The notes below the pieces were generated by a model. That model was not told where the DNA came from. It was given only the letters and a program-made list of their open reading frames with translations, and did not search any database. A DNA stretch of 64,000 bases, from NCBI RefSeq assembly GCF_002000485.1, contig NZ_MLAJ01000002.1, positions 124,001 to 188,000 of the forward strand. Direction: 5' to 3'. Below, in pieces: positions 39,307 through 49,321 of this stretch (the stretch's first letter is position 1; each line of letters starts with the position of its first letter). A program made the position numbers and the translations under genes. The DNA is from Rodentibacter ratti. Its GTDB lineage: Bacteria > Pseudomonadota > Gammaproteobacteria > Enterobacterales > Pasteurellaceae.

Positions 39307-40611
39307 TCACTTTTCTGATTTTGACAACAATAAATTCGCTAATGTTTGAACCCCAATACCCGTTGCTCCAACCGCCCATAAATCACTTGCGGATTTACGA
39401 TAAGTGGCAGAGCAATCAATATGTAACCAATTTTGTTGGTAATTTTTCACAAAATAGGAAAGAAATGCTATCGCAGTACTTGCCCCGGCACCAACCGGCA
39501 CCGTCCCAATATTGGCAATATCCGCAAATGAAGAGCTAATTTGTGAACGATGAAATTCCTCAAAAGGTAAACGCCAAAATGGCTCATTTTCAGCCTTCGC
39601 CGATTGGAAAAGCGCTGTCGCAAGTTCATCATCCATTGTGAGTACCGAATGGTAGTCATTACCCACCGCCACTTTAGCAGCACCGGTTAATGTCGCACAA
39701 TCAATAATAAATTCAGGATGCTGATTATCCGCTTCAATTAAGCCGTCTGCCAACACTAAACGGCCTTCTGCATCGGTATTTAAAATCTCCGCTGTAATGC
39801 CGTTTTTATAGGTAATAATATCGCCTAGTTTAAATGCGTTGCTGCTCACTAAATTTTCAGCACAGCATAAATAAAGTTTCACGCGTTGGTTTAATCCGCG
39901 AGCAATAGCCAAGCTTAAAGCCCCTGTTAATAACGCTGCACCTCCCATATCCGTACGCATTGTACTCATACCATCACTTGGTTTAATACTATATCCGCCA
40001 CTATCAAAAGTAATACCCTTACCCACTAAGCAAGCTAATATGGGTGCATTCAAATCCCCCGTCGGATTAAAATCCAGCTGCAACATTGCCGGCGAATTTG
40101 ACGAACCTTTCCCTACGCTCCAAATTCCCTGATAACCTTGCGCTTCCAATTCTTTCCCGGAAATAATCTGAAAACTAACCTCACTTTTCTCAGAATGGTT
40201 TTCTGCTTGAACGCTAATAAACTCTGCAGCTCGCTCGGCTAATTTAATAGGAGTTAAACTTTGTGCAGGCTCATTAATTATATCTCGAACAAAATCGCTA
40301 CATTCAATACGAGCCAATAATTCATCTTGTAAATCATGCTCTAAATGCGGAAATTCAATGCTGTAATCCTGTTTTGCCGTATAAAATCCCTGATAAAACG
40401 CCCAACAAAAGTCTAAATTCCATTCTTCACCGACTAATTCTACATCTTTAATACCTTGCCCACGCAACTTACGAGCGGCACGTTGCACCAAAGTGCGGTC
40501 ATTTTTTTCATTATTTTTTAAGTGAATAATCGCTTCTTCACCATTAAAACTTACGATCGCATTTTTACCCCAGCAATCTGCTGCAGGACGACTAGAAAGA
40601 ATAATCTCCAT
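39307..40611 (-). CDS. pepB: Peptidase B (M17 leucyl aminopeptidase family)
   Basis: Cytosolic manganese aminopeptidase. 434 residues, matching PepB (427) rather than the longer PepA. Metal-binding and catalytic motifs: [34 protein letters not shown] and the M17 signature [19 protein letters not shown] ends the protein. It lies next to ndk in one transcript, downstream of the polysaccharide operon's terminator. A USS (40492-40500) is the last exact one before the USS-free polysaccharide region. Confidence 0.95.
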   Translation of the reverse strand: MEIILSSRPAADCWGKNAIVSFNGEEAIIHLKNNEKNDRTLVQRAARKLRGQGIKDVELVGEEWNLDFCWAFYQGFYTAKQDYSIEFPHLEHDLQDELLARIECSDFVRDIINEPAQSLTPIKLAERAAEFISVQAENHSEKSEVSFQIISGKELEAQGYQGIWSVGKGSSNSPAMLQLDFNPTGDLNAPILACLVGKGITFDSGGYSIKPSDGMSTMRTDMGGAALLTGALSLAIARGLNQRVKLYLCCAENLVSSNAFKLGDIITYKNGITAEILNTDAEGRLVLADGLIEADNQHPEFIIDCATLTGAAKVAVGNDYHSVLTMDDELATALFQSAKAENEPFWRLPFEEFHRSQISSSFADIANIGTVPVGAGASTAIAFLSYFVKNYQQNWLHIDCSATYRKSASDLWAVGATGIGVQTLANLLLSKSEK

Positions 40612-40633
40612 TTTTTAACTCCCCTTATAAAGA

Positions 40634-40664
40634 AAAAACTGGTTAGCGAACTATACCAGTTTTT
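40634..40664 (-). terminator. Terminator of the polysaccharide operon
   Basis: AAAAACTGGT (40634-40643) pairs with ACCAGTTTTT (40655-40664), 11-base loop; on the minus strand followed by TTCTTTATAAGG. It starts 19 bases after the rfbC stop and before pepB. Confidence 0.85.
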
Positions 40665-40683
40665 ATCCTTTTAAACCTAAAAT

Positions 40684-41226
40684 TTATTTAAATTTCACGG
40701 CATCAATTAATTTTTTACCCGCTAAATCTTTCGCCGACAAATTCGGCACACCTTCAAGCGGCCATTCAATCCCAACAGCGTTATCATTCCAGATCAGTGA
40801 ATGTTCTGCTTTTGGATTATAATAATCCGTGCATTTATAGGTAAACTCCGCTTCATCTGTTAATACATAGAAACCGTGTGCAAAACCTTCAGGCACCCAC
40901 AATTGACGTTTATTCTCTACAGATAAAATTTCGCCTACCCATTGTCCAAAAGTTGGTGAACTTTCTCGCATATCCACAGCCACATCAAATACAGCACCAG
41001 AAATTACCCTGACTAATTTGCCTTGGGTATTCTCTGTTTGATAATGTAAACCACGCAATACGCCTTTAATGGATTTTGAATGGTTTTCTTGTACAAAAGT
41101 GCGATCGGCCACATTTTCTCTGAACCATTCATCACGGAAGGTTTCCATAAAAAAACCACGTTCATCACCAAACACTTGTGGTTCTAATAATTTCACATCA
41201 GGGATTTTAGTATCAATGACTTTCAT
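40684..41226 (-). CDS. rfbC: dTDP-4-dehydrorhamnose 3,5-epimerase
   Basis: Third step of dTDP-L-rhamnose synthesis, epimerising C3 and C5. 180 residues of the cupin-fold RmlC family: PQVFGDERGFFMETFRDEWF, the catalytic His region ENHSKSIKGVLRGLHYQTEN, and VAVDMRESSPTFGQWVG. It is the last gene of the operon; rfbD ends 2 bases upstream. Composition is ordinary compared with the AT-rich genes nearer wzz. Confidence 0.97.
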   Translation of the reverse strand: MKVIDTKIPDVKLLEPQVFGDERGFFMETFRDEWFRENVADRTFVQENHSKSIKGVLRGLHYQTENTQGKLVRVISGAVFDVAVDMRESSPTFGQWVGEILSVENKRQLWVPEGFAHGFYVLTDEAEFTYKCTDYYNPKAEHSLIWNDNAVGIEWPLEGVPNLSAKDLAGKKLIDAVKFK

Positions 41227-41228
41227 CT

Positions 41229-42107
41229 TTACTCCGCATAAGCTTTAATATTTTTCAACGCCTTTTTCCAATCACTCGGCTCAATACCAAAAACCTGCCG
41301 GATTTTCGTTAAATCTAAACAAGAATTTGTAGGGCGTTTGGCTGGTGTTGGATAATCTGCCGTGCTAATAGCATTTACAAGCGGAGCTTTTTCTAACACA
41401 TTCTGAGAAATCGCTTCATCAAAAATTGCTTTTGCAAAATCACACCAACTTACATAGGGCTCGCCTGTGAAGTGATAAATACCATATTGCACCTCTTCGC
41501 CTGCGATAATTTTTTCGGCAATTTGGATTAAGGCAGCTGCAATATCGCCTGCATAGGTAGGACCACCAATTTGATCAGCAACTACACCTAAAGTATCTCG
41601 TGTTTTTGCTAAACGTAGCATTGTCTTCACAAAATTATTACCGTGTTCACCAAATACCCAAGCGGTACGCAAAACAATAAATTTATCATTGGCTTTTGCA
41701 ACCGCTTGCTCTCCTACTAATTTAGTTTTTCCATAGACCCCTTGCGGATCGGTGGCATCAGTTTCTTTATATTTGCCTTTACGCTGACCGTCAAAAACAT
41801 AGTCGGTTGAAATGTGTAAAATGGCCGCACCTACATCTTTTGCGGCTTCCGCTAAGTATTGCGAACCTTTCACATTAATGGCTTCGGAAAGTTCAATTTC
41901 TGTTTCAGCACGATCGACAGCAGTATGAGCTGCCGCATTGATAATAACATCTGGGCAGAAATTTTCGACCGTATTTTGTACCTCACTTTGATCGGTAATA
42001 TCAAGCTCATCACGATCAACGGCTAAAATTTCGTGTTTACCTTGTAATTGTTTGGTTAAACAATAGCCGACTTGTCCGCTTGCCCCTGTAATCAAAAACT
42101 TTGCCAT
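41229..42107 (-). CDS. rfbD: dTDP-4-dehydrorhamnose reductase
   Basis: Final NADPH-dependent reduction to dTDP-L-rhamnose. 292 residues of the short-chain/extended SDR group: glycine-rich ITGASGQVGYCL, HISTDYVFDGQRKGKYKET with the catalytic Thr/Tyr region, and YGKTKLVGEQAV with YxxxK. PTNSCLDLTKI near the C terminus is typical of RmlD. It abuts rfbA by a single base. Confidence 0.97.
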   Translation of the reverse strand: MAKFLITGASGQVGYCLTKQLQGKHEILAVDRDELDITDQSEVQNTVENFCPDVIINAAAHTAVDRAETEIELSEAINVKGSQYLAEAAKDVGAAILHISTDYVFDGQRKGKYKETDATDPQGVYGKTKLVGEQAVAKANDKFIVLRTAWVFGEHGNNFVKTMLRLAKTRDTLGVVADQIGGPTYAGDIAAALIQIAEKIIAGEEVQYGIYHFTGEPYVSWCDFAKAIFDEAISQNVLEKAPLVNAISTADYPTPAKRPTNSCLDLTKIRQVFGIEPSDWKKALKNIKAYAE

Positions 42108-42980
42108 TTACTTATCCTCTTTGATTAGACGTAGCAAATATTGACCATATTCGTTTTTTGTCATTGGTTTAGCCAATGTTTTCACTTGTTCAGAAGTCAA
42201 CCAGCCATTACGCCACGCAATTTCTTCTAAACAGGCAACCTGTAAGCCTTGAACATTTTCAATAGTACGTACGAAGGAGGCGGCCTCGTGCAGGCTCTCA
42301 TGTGTACCAGTATCTAACCACGCAAAACCACGACCAAGCAACTGAACATTCAACGAACCATCTTTCAAATACATTTCATTTAATGTGGTAATTTCAAGCT
42401 CTCCACGAGCAGAAGGTTTTACTTGTTTAGCAAACTCAACGACACGATTATCATAAAAATACAAACCCGTTACCGCATAATTAGATTTCGGTTGAGCAGG
42501 CTTTTCTTCAATGGAAATGGCTTTGAAATTTTCATCGAACTCCACAACACCGAAACGTTCCGGATCTTTCACTAAATAACCAAAAACTGTCGCCCCATGT
42601 GGCTGAGAAACGGCTTCTTGAAGCATTTGCGTAAAGTGCTGCCCATAAAAAATGTTATCACCCAAAACTAAGCAGCAGCTATCGCCATTGATAAAGTCTT
42701 CACCAATCAAAAAAGCTTGAGCTAACCCATCAGGACTAGGTTGAATAGCGTATTGCAAATTCACCCCAAAATCATCGCCATTCCCTAACAAACGCTTAAA
42801 ACTCTCATTATCCTCAGGAGTAGTAATAACCAAAATGTCACGAATACCAGCCAACATCAATACAGAGAGTGGATAATAAATCATCGGTTTGTCATATACA
42901 GGCAAAAGCTGTTTTGAAACACCGCGAGTTATGGGATAGAGACGGGTACCTGACCCGCCTGCAAGAATAATACCTTTCAT
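42108..42980 (-). CDS. rfbA: Glucose-1-phosphate thymidylyltransferase
   Basis: Makes dTDP-glucose from dTTP and glucose-1-phosphate, the entry to the rhamnose pathway. 290 residues: [20 protein letters not shown] with the nucleotide-binding loop, [33 protein letters not shown] and [19 protein letters not shown]. Full-length and intact. rfbB is 70 bases upstream with no visible terminator between. Confidence 0.98.
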   Translation of the reverse strand: MKGIILAGGSGTRLYPITRGVSKQLLPVYDKPMIYYPLSVLMLAGIRDILVITTPEDNESFKRLLGNGDDFGVNLQYAIQPSPDGLAQAFLIGEDFINGDSCCLVLGDNIFYGQHFTQMLQEAVSQPHGATVFGYLVKDPERFGVVEFDENFKAISIEEKPAQPKSNYAVTGLYFYDNRVVEFAKQVKPSARGELEITTLNEMYLKDGSLNVQLLGRGFAWLDTGTHESLHEAASFVRTIENVQGLQVACLEEIAWRNGWLTSEQVKTLAKPMTKNEYGQYLLRLIKEDK

Positions 42981-43050
42981 AAAAATACCTTTTAAAGCTC
43001 AGTCAAATTTTACTGTATTTTATCAATTGCAAAATCAAACCGATTAGAAA

Positions 43051-44112
43051 CTATTGAGTCCCCAAACGCTCACGGTTATAAGAACCATCTAATACACGGC
43101 TCCACCACTTTTTGTTATTCAAGTACCATTCCACCGTTTTACGAATACCGGTTTCAAAGGTTTCTTGCGGTTTCCAGCCTAATTCAATACCAATTTTGGT
43201 TGCATCAATGGCATAACGCACATCATGCCCCGGGCGGTCGGTTACGTAAGTGATTAAATCTTCATATTTCGCCAAGCCTGCCGGTTTATTCGGAACAAGT
43301 TCTTCCAATAAACCACAAATTGTACGAACCACTTCAATATTGGCTTTTTCATTGTGCCCGCCGATATTGTAGGTTTCTCCAACGACACCTTCCGTAACAA
43401 CTTTATATAGCGCACGAGCGTGATCTTCGACAAATAACCAATCACGAATTTGCATACCGTTACCATACACAGGCAATTTTTTCCCTTCTAGGGCATTTAA
43501 AATCATCAACGGAATCAATTTTTCAGGGAAATGGAACGGACCATAGTTGTTAGAACAGTTAGTGACAATGGTCGGCAAACCATAAGTACGCAACCATGCA
43601 CGAACGAGATGATCGCTTGAGGCTTTAGAGGCTGAATAAGGACTAGATGGCGAATAAGGCGTGGTCTCGGTAAAAAGATCATCCGTGCCTGCTAGATCGC
43701 CATAAACTTCGTCCGTTGAAATATGGTGAAAACGAAATGACAATTTTTTCTCATCACTTAAACCGTTCCAATAAGCACGGGCTGCTTCTAATAAAGTGTA
43801 AGTCCCGACGATATTGGTTTCGATAAAGGCAGTCGGTCCATCAATAGAACGATCAACATGACTTTCTGCAGCCAAGTGCATAACCACATCAGGCTGATAT
43901 TGATTAAATACACAGTCTAATTTAGACTTATCACAAATATCAACCTGTTCAAAAGAATAACGTGAGCTATCTTTAATAGACTCAAGTGATTCTAAATTGC
44001 CTGCGTAAGTTAATTTATCTACGTTAATAACTGAATCTTGAGTGTCATTAATTATATGGCGAACGACTGCAGAACCAATAAAGCCAGCCCCGCCAGTAAT
44101 GAGGATTTTCAT
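43051..44112 (-). CDS. rfbB: dTDP-glucose 4,6-dehydratase
   Basis: Second step of dTDP-rhamnose synthesis. 353 residues, extended SDR: Rossmann motif [16 protein letters not shown], the [20 protein letters not shown] block, catalytic Asp-Glu in [11 protein letters not shown] and [12 protein letters not shown] with Yxxx[16 protein letters not shown] and [15 protein letters not shown] follow. From memory, the H. influenzae hmg locus also has an RmlB/RffG homologue at this place. Confidence 0.97.
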   Translation of the reverse strand: MKILITGGAGFIGSAVVRHIINDTQDSVINVDKLTYAGNLESLESIKDSSRYSFEQVDICDKSKLDCVFNQYQPDVVMHLAAESHVDRSIDGPTAFIETNIVGTYTLLEAARAYWNGLSDEKKLSFRFHHISTDEVYGDLAGTDDLFTETTPYSPSSPYSASKASSDHLVRAWLRTYGLPTIVTNCSNNYGPFHFPEKLIPLMILNALEGKKLPVYGNGMQIRDWLFVEDHARALYKVVTEGVVGETYNIGGHNEKANIEVVRTICGLLEELVPNKPAGLAKYEDLITYVTDRPGHDVRYAIDATKIGIELGWKPQETFETGIRKTVEWYLNNKKWWSRVLDGSYNRERLGTQ

Positions 44113-44132
44113 AAAATAACTCTCCCTTAAAA

Positions 44133-45443
44133 CTAGCGTGCCCCACCACGCCCTAAAACTGTACCAATAGTTTTCAATAAAATAACCATGTCATTCCATA
44201 ATGACCAATTTTTCATATACCAAATATCTATTTCAACACGACTATCAAAATCAACATCACTTCGGCCGCTTACTTGCCACAGACCACTAATACCTGGTTT
44301 TACTGAAAGAACAAGATATGCCTTCTGCCCAATATCTTCTTTTTCCGTTACCATATAAGGGCGAGGACCAACTAAACTCATCTCACCTTTAAGTACATTA
44401 ATGAGCTGTGGCAACTCATCTAGAGAAGTTTTCCGCAAAATATTTCCAATTTTAGTAACTCTAGGATCATTAATGTATTTGTGATATTTATCGTAATATT
44501 CCTTTTCATCTGGATGGGCTTTTAGCCATTCCTCCATAAAAGATTGATCTGAATACATTGAACGGAATTTATAGCACAAAAATACTTTACCATTTAGCCC
44601 CAATCTTTTTTGTTTAAAAAATATATCACCTTTTTTATCTTCCAGTTTTATCGCAACAGCAATTATTCCCAAAAGGGGAATCCAAAAAATACTTGAGGTG
44701 AAAATAACAAAATAATCAAGTATACCTTTTATAATTTTATTAGTTTTACTAAGTAGCTCATTTTCTAGAGTAAAAATACTGGTTCTTGAATTAAACATAT
44801 TATAGATATAAGAATGTGAGAAATCATAACTACTTAAAACTGGTGTAAATATAATCTCTCTACTATTATTTATATTATTTTCTATAATTTTATTTAACTT
44901 CTCCTTATTAAGAGATTGTCCATCAATAAAGATTACACCTCTTTCTAATCCAGAAGCTCTTACATAACCTAGATAATGATCTTCAAATAATTGATTCTTA
45001 AACTCTTCATTATCAGTAATCACTTTTATAGGCTTTCTCCAAAAACCTAATTTAAATAAATATCTCTTCAAAAAAAGTTTTGAAATTGGGAGGCATACAG
45101 AACAGCTGATAAAAATCAATATCAATGTACTTCTAGAATAAAAGTCTGCATTTTGTCCTAGGGCCAATCCAGCAAACAACATCAAAAATGATAAAAAACA
45201 AGAGCGAACAATAAGCTTACTTTCATGCCAAAAGTCAAAACGTTTAGTATAAACACCAAAATAAGTTAGTATTAAAATAAGCGTTACATAAACCGCACTA
45301 AAAGTAACATAAGAATATTCTATAATAGGAACATCCCAAAATAAATTTAATATCTTTCTTAATGAAACAGCTAATAAAATGGATATAAATATAGCGATAA
45401 TATCAGCAATTATCAACACCACAATAGAAATAGATTTATTCAA
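44133..45443 (-). CDS. Undecaprenyl-phosphate sugar-phosphate transferase (WbaP type)
   Basis: Starts the glycan unit by moving hexose-1-phosphate to undecaprenyl phosphate at the inner membrane. 436 residues: four to five helices in the first 120, a soluble linker domain, another hydrophobic helix near 240-265, and the catalytic domain with [42 protein letters not shown] and [20 protein letters not shown]. The long form with N-terminal helices is typical of WbaP/RfbP (galactose-1-P) or related glucose-1-P transferases; the sugar cannot be fixed from sequence. A 122-base AT-rich gap with nothing recognisable separates it from wzx. Confidence 0.92.
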   Translation of the reverse strand: MNKSISIVVLIIADIIAIFISILLAVSLRKILNLFWDVPIIEYSYVTFSAVYVTLILILTYFGVYTKRFDFWHESKLIVRSCFLSFLMLFAGLALGQNADFYSRSTLILIFISCSVCLPISKLFLKRYLFKLGFWRKPIKVITDNEEFKNQLFEDHYLGYVRASGLERGVIFIDGQSLNKEKLNKIIENNINNSREIIFTPVLSSYDFSHSYIYNMFNSRTSIFTLENELLSKTNKIIKGILDYFVIFTSSIFWIPLLGIIAVAIKLEDKKGDIFFKQKRLGLNGKVFLCYKFRSMYSDQSFMEEWLKAHPDEKEYYDKYHKYINDPRVTKIGNILRKTSLDELPQLINVLKGEMSLVGPRPYMVTEKEDIGQKAYLVLSVKPGISGLWQVSGRSDVDFDSRVEIDIWYMKNWSLWNDMVILLKTIGTVLGRGGAR

Positions 45444-45565
45444 AATATAACCCTCTACAAGTCTAATTTAAAGCAACACTATCCATGCAATAAAATAGAT
45501 ATTTCTAAAACATTTTTAAATAAAGCATATAAAATTTGAAAACATTATCTAAATTTAAAATATTT

Positions 45566-47014
45566 TTATTTATTAAGCGCTCTAAACTTATTATAAACCT
45601 CATTTTTAATTAAATTAGCTATATCTGTTTTAAGTAAAAATAAACAAAAAGTATAGGACAATACTCCAAGAATGATTTGAGTAAATAAATTTATAAAATC
45701 GGCATATTCTGAGACTGAGAACAACCCCCTAGCACTTAAACATACCATAACCATAACTAGACCAGATAAAAGAATTTTAAAAAAATCTACAAATAAAAAT
45801 TTCAATTTAAAATATTTACTGACACAAAAAAGTAGTACTAGAAAAGCTGTAGCCTCTCCTATAAGAGCAGCTAAAGCAGCACCTATTGCACCATGTAAAG
45901 GCGTTAATAAAATAGAAAATAAAATTAAAACAGCTGTTGCAATTGTCAAAGATACTGTTAAATACTTAGGTTGATTTATTGCTACTAAATATTGATTACC
46001 AATGATTGATGCACCAGACATAAAAATCAATGCTATAGATAAAATAGAAATTACGGTAGAAATCCCATGAAACTTTTCACCAAAAAGTAAATTAGAAAAA
46101 ATATCACTAATGCATACAAGTCCAAAAGCTATAGGAACAGATAATAAAAAAGTTAATCTAAAAGCAATTTGAGTTAATTTATTTACTTTATCATAATAAC
46201 CATTATTAAAATTATTTGCTATTCTAGGAAAAAAAACCCCACCAATAGCAACAATAATAGGTAATACTATCCGAATCAACTTATCTGCCACATCAAAGTA
46301 TCCAACCTGGCTAAGAGAAGAAAAGTTTCCTAAAAAAATTCTATTCACAGTAGTAAATATGGATATAGATATCTGAGGCATAAATAGTATTATAATTGGC
46401 ACTATATGAGAATAAACACGTATAGTAGATAATCTAATTTTAACCAAGTAATTTTTAATATATAACCAAAACAATAAGTTTCCTAATAAAGACGATGCAG
46501 ACAAGATTACAATATAATTTTCTAGATCATCTTCATTAGTTACCAATAAAAACATTAAAAAACAAGAAAATAATTTGACAAAAAAATTTCTAATTGCAAT
46601 CTTCTTAAAATCTTCCAATCCAGTATACAACCAAGATATATCAAAAGCTGCCGCAATGATATGAATAGCTTGCAAATAAATAATATATGAATAACTGTGA
46701 CAAACACTCGTGAAACCTAATAACAATAAAAATGAAATCAGTGCCATTATAAATTTTATAGTTAAAATTTCACAAAAAACTTGAGTCCTTTTATATATAT
46801 TATCTCTATTGTATGCTATAGTTCGACTACCATATAAACTTGTTCCAAAATTTGCAATTAACACAAAATATATAATTATAGAATTAGTGTACGCATTAAT
46901 TCCCATATTATCTACCCCTAATACTCTAGACACATAAGGTAGAGTAACAAATGGAATTAATACATTAAGCAATTGAAATGAAACATTGTATAAATAGTTA
47001 CTTAATAGTTTCAT
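45566..47014 (-). CDS. wzx: Wzx-type polysaccharide flippase
   Basis: Moves the lipid-linked repeat unit across the inner membrane. 482 residues with roughly twelve to fourteen hydrophobic segments, MATE/PST superfamily. N terminus NVSFQLLNVLIPFVTLPYVS with the frequent LPYVSRVLG, and FGTSLYGSRTIAYNRD, are typical of bacterial O-unit and capsule flippases. Very AT-rich. It overlaps wzy by 17 bases. The name rests on family and context rather than substrate. Confidence 0.88.
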   Translation of the reverse strand: MKLLSNYLYNVSFQLLNVLIPFVTLPYVSRVLGVDNMGINAYTNSIIIYFVLIANFGTSLYGSRTIAYNRDNIYKRTQVFCEILTIKFIMALISFLLLLGFTSVCHSYSYIIYLQAIHIIAAAFDISWLYTGLEDFKKIAIRNFFVKLFSCFLMFLLVTNEDDLENYIVILSASSLLGNLLFWLYIKNYLVKIRLSTIRVYSHIVPIIILFMPQISISIFTTVNRIFLGNFSSLSQVGYFDVADKLIRIVLPIIVAIGGVFFPRIANNFNNGYYDKVNKLTQIAFRLTFLLSVPIAFGLVCISDIFSNLLFGEKFHGISTVISILSIALIFMSGASIIGNQYLVAINQPKYLTVSLTIATAVLILFSILLTPLHGAIGAALAALIGEATAFLVLLFCVSKYFKLKFLFVDFFKILLSGLVMVMVCLSARGLFSVSEYADFINLFTQIILGVLSYTFCLFLLKTDIANLIKNEVYNKFRALNK

Positions 47015-48299
47015 ACTTAGTATTACCTTTATTTAACATATATAATGAAGCCATTAACAAATAGTATATAACATTAGTAATTAAATACATTTGATTTGGA
47101 TTTGCATTACATATAATAAAATTTACAAGGAATAACATTGTGGCAAATTTTTTTAATTTTATATCAACAAAATCACTATTTCTTATTTTAAATAAAAGAT
47201 ATAAATTAAAAAATATAAAAGCTAAGAATGAAAATATCCCTTGCTCAGTAAGAACACTTAAATATTGAGAGTGAATATAAAGATCTACGTAATTATTTAA
47301 GTTATAAATATAAGATTGCCATTGACCAACGCCAACACCTAACCATATATTCTTTAAAACACCATATGTGATTGCTATATCAAACTGAATAAATCTCGAT
47401 GACTCTGTATTCCCACGATCTAAGAAAAGAATTTGATAAATTTTATCTAAGAAAAAAATAAATACTATAAAAGCAATAATAAAAAATAATATAAAGAATA
47501 GCAAAGTACTTTTTTTCATTCTCAACCTATTTTCTATAAAACAAGAAAATAAAAAATAAAACATTAAAATAATAATAGCTAACATTGCAATTCTAGTTTG
47601 AGATAACGCGATCGCAACTAAAGATAAAATAGAGCCCAACGCAGCATATTTATTTTTTGAATTTATGTATCCATAAAAACATATAGTAAACAAAATTGCA
47701 CCTAAATTTCCTGCTGAATTGTTAGAACCCGCAACCCCAACTGCTCTATAAGAATCTACAATACCTTCAGTGTATAAAATAGATGTATTCCAATTATTAA
47801 AATTTAGAGCTTTCTTAGTAATCATTTGAAGAATAGAAATAACACCATTAAATATAGAAATAAAATAAAACAAACCCATTAACTTATTTAAATTTAAATT
47901 TTGAAAGTTAATTATAATAGCTAGACAAAAAAAGATAGAAACATCAATCAAATACACATTTAAAAATCTAGGATTATTATATATCTCACCATTGATAAGA
48001 TTTATTAATGGTGTAATTAGAAATATAAATAGACAAAAGAAGATAAAATTATTATATTTAAATTTCCTAAAATCTATCAGGATAAAGAATAAAAAAGCAA
48101 GATATAAAGTAATACTATTTATAGAAAATTTTATATCATCTAAAACTATATTATAAACTTCATCACTAAAAGGGATTAAAAATCCTGTAATTAGGACTAA
48201 CGGCATTCCTATATAGAAGATATCTGACTTATTCTTTCTAAGGAAAAATAATATAGAAATAAAGAAAATATAAAAAACACTAACAATAGCAACTTTCAT
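46998..48299 (-). CDS. wzy: Wzy-type polysaccharide polymerase
   Basis: 433-residue membrane protein with ten or more hydrophobic segments and one larger hydrophilic loop (about residues 280-320, with DRGNTESSRFIQFDIAITYG and WLGVGVGQWQSY). This layout fits O-antigen ligase/polymerase (Wzy_C-like) proteins, and the neighbours wzx and wzz make polymerase more likely than ligase. Sequence conservation in this family is poor. Base composition is the most AT-rich in the window. It lies 3 bases after the Stealth gene. Confidence 0.8.
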   Translation of the reverse strand: MKVAIVSVFYIFFISILFFLRKNKSDIFYIGMPLVLITGFLIPFSDEVYNIVLDDIKFSINSITLYLAFLFFILIDFRKFKYNNFIFFCLFIFLITPLINLINGEIYNNPRFLNVYLIDVSIFFCLAIIINFQNLNLNKLMGLFYFISIFNGVISILQMITKKALNFNNWNTSILYTEGIVDSYRAVGVAGSNNSAGNLGAILFTICFYGYINSKNKYAALGSILSLVAIALSQTRIAMLAIIILMFYFLFSCFIENRLRMKKSTLLFFILFFIIAFIVFIFFLDKIYQILFLDRGNTESSRFIQFDIAITYGVLKNIWLGVGVGQWQSYIYNLNNYVDLYIHSQYLSVLTEQGIFSFLAFIFFNLYLLFKIRNSDFVDIKLKKFATMLFLVNFIICNANPNQMYLITNVIYYLLMASLYMLNKGNTKYETIK

Positions 48300-48302
48300 G
48301 AT

Positions 48303-49310
48303 TTATAATTCAAATTTAGATTTTTGGGGGAATTTCTTTTCAAATGTTATACCTAACATGCTTTTAGCATATAAAAAATTATCTACAGATTCTCCATCAT
48401 TTAAACAGACAATCTTAGATATTGAATTAGTAATATCATTTAAAGATAAGTCTAACTGATCTAATATATTATAATAACTACCAAATTTAATGTTTCTTGG
48501 TGAAAAATATCCATCACATAATTGCCAATATCGAATTAACCAATGATTAATATCTTTTTTCTCCCTAAATTTATGAGAATAGGTTTCACTAAAAATAGAT
48601 GATTCAAGCTCAGAAATTTTTCTAAAATAGCTCTTACTATAAGATATTGGGATATGTACATCATAAAAACCCAATATTGTTTTCCAAGGAGATACACATA
48701 TATTTTTGAGTAAATGCTTATTGTATTTCAGGTTATAAAATTTAAAAAAGTTATTTTTAACAACATCTCGAAAAGAAAAATATTTATTAATAATTTCAAG
48801 ATTATTTAGTACAATTGATGCAATCCCTCCAAAATTAGGAACTATAGGACTAAAAACCCCCACATCTTTAGGGTAATTACCATCAAAAAAATCTTTCTGC
48901 TCAACAGGCGAGTTAATAAACGTATCATCGTTAAAAAGAACAAACTTTTCACTCAATCCCTCTATATTATGAATATTCATTTCAATTACATTAGAATTAA
49001 ACGTGGGTAAATACTTTTCATCAATATAATCCTTATGTTTTATATGTACTAATTTAGGATGATTAAGGTTTATCCATGTAGGTAAGTGCCCTTCTGTGAT
49101 TAAAAAGATTTTATTAACCCAAGGCGCATACTTTTCCACCGCACGAAACCAAAATTTAAAAATATCCCAATCTCTATATCTAGAATTTCCGTTGAGAATT
49201 GTATTTATATTTCTAATGTGCTTTTCTTTTTCTTCTAACCAAACAGGATCACTACCATCAACCCAAGTAACAACAAAATCTATTTTATTTTGAGCTTCTA
49301 ACATACACAT
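48303..49310 (-). CDS. Stealth-family sugar-phosphate transferase
   Basis: Stealth proteins transfer hexose-1-phosphate from UDP-sugar, making phosphodiester-linked glycans (known in capsules of Neisseria, E. coli K-types and streptococcal receptor polysaccharides). 335 residues. CR1: IDFVVTWVDGSDPVW. CR2: RYRDWDIFKFWFRAVEKYAP, VNKIFLITEGHLPTW, LPTFNSNVIEMNIHNIEGLS and FVLFNDDTFI. CR3: VHIPISYSKSYFRKI near residue 218. The CR4 region is not obvious. An alternative start two codons in (49304) is equally good. Sugar and acceptor are unknown. Confidence 0.88.
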   Translation of the reverse strand: MCMLEAQNKIDFVVTWVDGSDPVWLEEKEKHIRNINTILNGNSRYRDWDIFKFWFRAVEKYAPWVNKIFLITEGHLPTWINLNHPKLVHIKHKDYIDEKYLPTFNSNVIEMNIHNIEGLSEKFVLFNDDTFINSPVEQKDFFDGNYPKDVGVFSPIVPNFGGIASIVLNNLEIINKYFSFRDVVKNNFFKFYNLKYNKHLLKNICVSPWKTILGFYDVHIPISYSKSYFRKISELESSIFSETYSHKFREKKDINHWLIRYWQLCDGYFSPRNIKFGSYYNILDQLDLSLNDITNSISKIVCLNDGESVDNFLYAKSMLGITFEKKFPQKSKFEL

Positions 49311-49321
49311 ATACCCTAAAA

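Noticed and set aside
45444-45565. Small gene or promoter between wzx and the WbaP-type gene
   Set aside because: The 122-base gap is AT-rich with no ORF, hairpin or promoter I can support.
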